Assembly (NCBI GenBank): GCA_040387055.1
Contig: JAZKEM010000102.1
Coordinates: 1-6,370 of the forward strand
DNA length: 6,370 nt
Direction of reading: 5' to 3'
From: Stenotrophobium sp040387055
GTDB lineage: Bacteria > Pseudomonadota > Gammaproteobacteria > Nevskiales > Nevskiaceae
The translations under genes were made by a program, and so were the position numbers. This document shows positions 5,716 through 6,370 of the stretch, piece by piece. Positions within the stretch are counted from its first letter, which is position 1, and the number at the start of each line of letters is the position of its first letter. The notes beneath the pieces are model-generated. The model was not told where the DNA came from and ran no database searches. It saw only the letters and a program-made list of their open reading frames with translations.

Positions 5716-6370
5716 TGCTGCGTGCCACCGACGGTGATGCCGTCGATTTTAAGCGTCGGCTGACCAACGCCCACTGGGACGCTTTGGCCTTCTTTGCCGC
5801 AAATACCAACACCGCTATCGAGGCTCAGGTCGTTGCCGACCATGCTGACGCGGTTGAGTACTTCTGGGCCGCTACCGATCAGCGTTGCGCCTTTAACGGG
5901 ACGCGTGACTTTGCCGTCTTCAATCAGATAAGCCTCGCTTGCCGAGAACACGAAGTTACCGGAAGTGATGTCGACCTGACCGCCGCCGAAGTTCACGGCG
6001 TAGATGCCTTTCTTCACCGACTTGATGATCTCAGCCGGATCATGCGGACCTGCCAGCATGTAGGTGTTAGTCATGCGCGGCATGGTCAGCTGCGAGTAAG
6101 ACTCGCGACGGCCGTTGCCGGTCGGTGCCACGCCCATCAGGCGTGCATTCAGTTTGTCTTGAATGTAGCCGCGCAGGATGCCGTTTTCGATCAGCGTCGT
6201 GCATTGCGTCGGCGTGCCCTCGTCATCCACCGTCAGCGAGCCGCGACGATTGGCAATCGTGCCGTCATCGACAATCGTGCAGAGTTCAGACGCCACTTTC
6301 TGGCCCACACGTCCCGTGAATGCAGAAGTGCCTTTGCGATTGAAATCGCCTTCAAGGCCGTGACCAATGG
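5712..6370 (-). CDS. tldD: Metalloprotease TldD, C-terminal part (5' end outside window)
   Basis: TldD is the zinc-protease subunit of the cytoplasmic TldD/TldE (PmbA) heterodimer, known for processing the microcin B17 leader and CcdA and for degrading unfolded peptides. The reading frame stays open to the window edge. Its first residues read IGHGLEGDFNRKGTS, so the window starts inside the HExxxH motif; the second zinc histidine is encoded at 6362-6360. The third zinc ligand, Cys in GICGKEGQ, is at 5801-5799. Other family blocks present are NGRRESY, PRMTNTYML, NFGGGQVDI and the end VGVGQPTLKIDG. About 218 residues are visible, against roughly 480 for the whole E. coli protein. The GTG at 6308 is an internal valine codon, not the start. 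The stop TGA overlaps the ATG of the next gene (ATGA). Family assignment is very secure; the N-terminal half cannot be judged here. Confidence 0.97.
   Translation of the reverse strand, partial: IGHGLEGDFNRKGTSAFTGRVGQKVASELCTIVDDGTIANRRGSLTVDDEGTPTQCTTLIENGILRGYIQDKLNARLMGVAPTGNGRRESYSQLTMPRMTNTYMLAGPHDPAEIIKSVKKGIYAVNFGGGQVDITSGNFVFSASEAYLIEDGKVTRPVKGATLIGSGPEVLNRVSMVGNDLSLDSGVGICGKEGQSVPVGVGQPTLKIDGITVGGTQQ

Noticed and set aside
6306..6308. GTG as a tldD start
   Set aside because: The frame continues upstream with conserved TldD residues (GHGLEGDFNRKGTS) to the window edge, so this is an internal valine.

Overview
The window reads as a stretch of gammaproteobacterial chromosome. All ten genes lie on the minus strand, so transcription runs from high to low coordinates. 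The gene content (tldD, rsmD, coaD, an Allochromatium-type 2[4Fe-4S] ferredoxin beside coaD) is typical of Gammaproteobacteria. The ggt gene followed by a TolQ/ExbB protein, two ExbD proteins and TonB suggests the Xanthomonadales/Lysobacterales side of the class. That placement is inference from gene order and protein style, not a database result. No mobile element, tRNA, rRNA or CRISPR array was seen.

Reading in the direction of transcription: the 3' part of tldD (6370-5712, cut by the window edge inside its HExxxH zinc motif) is coupled by an ATGA overlap to a small SRPBCC-like gene (5715-5242). After a short gap come rsmD (5146-4574) and coaD (4577-4080), also joined by ATGA. A 33-nt gap with a perfect hairpin leads to the ferredoxin gene (4046-3792). 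This overlaps ggt by ATGA (3795-2122). A 27-nt gap with a good Shine-Dalgarno leads into a four-gene Ton motor cassette: exbB/tolQ-like (2094-1477), exbD1 (1467-1075), exbD2 (1078-671) and tonB (674-111). The last three are tightly packed, with ATGA overlaps at exbD1/exbD2 and exbD2/tonB. Positions 1-110 carry three hairpins: a GC-rich one just after tonB that may end the transcript, and a two-hairpin repeat-like block at 3-46.

Functionally, the upstream half is housekeeping: modulator protease, 16S rRNA methylation, CoA synthesis and a ferredoxin. The downstream half is cell-envelope: a secreted gamma-glutamyltransferase and an inner-membrane energy transducer that would power outer-membrane TonB-dependent receptors. 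No receptor lies in the window, so the transported substrate is unknown.

The most interesting feature is the asymmetric ExbD pair. ExbD1 keeps the essential membrane aspartate (Asp21), while ExbD2 has Asn at the same position (Asn21) in an otherwise intact protein. This suggests a Ton motor built on one proton-active and one proton-inactive ExbD. No clearly new system beyond this was found.
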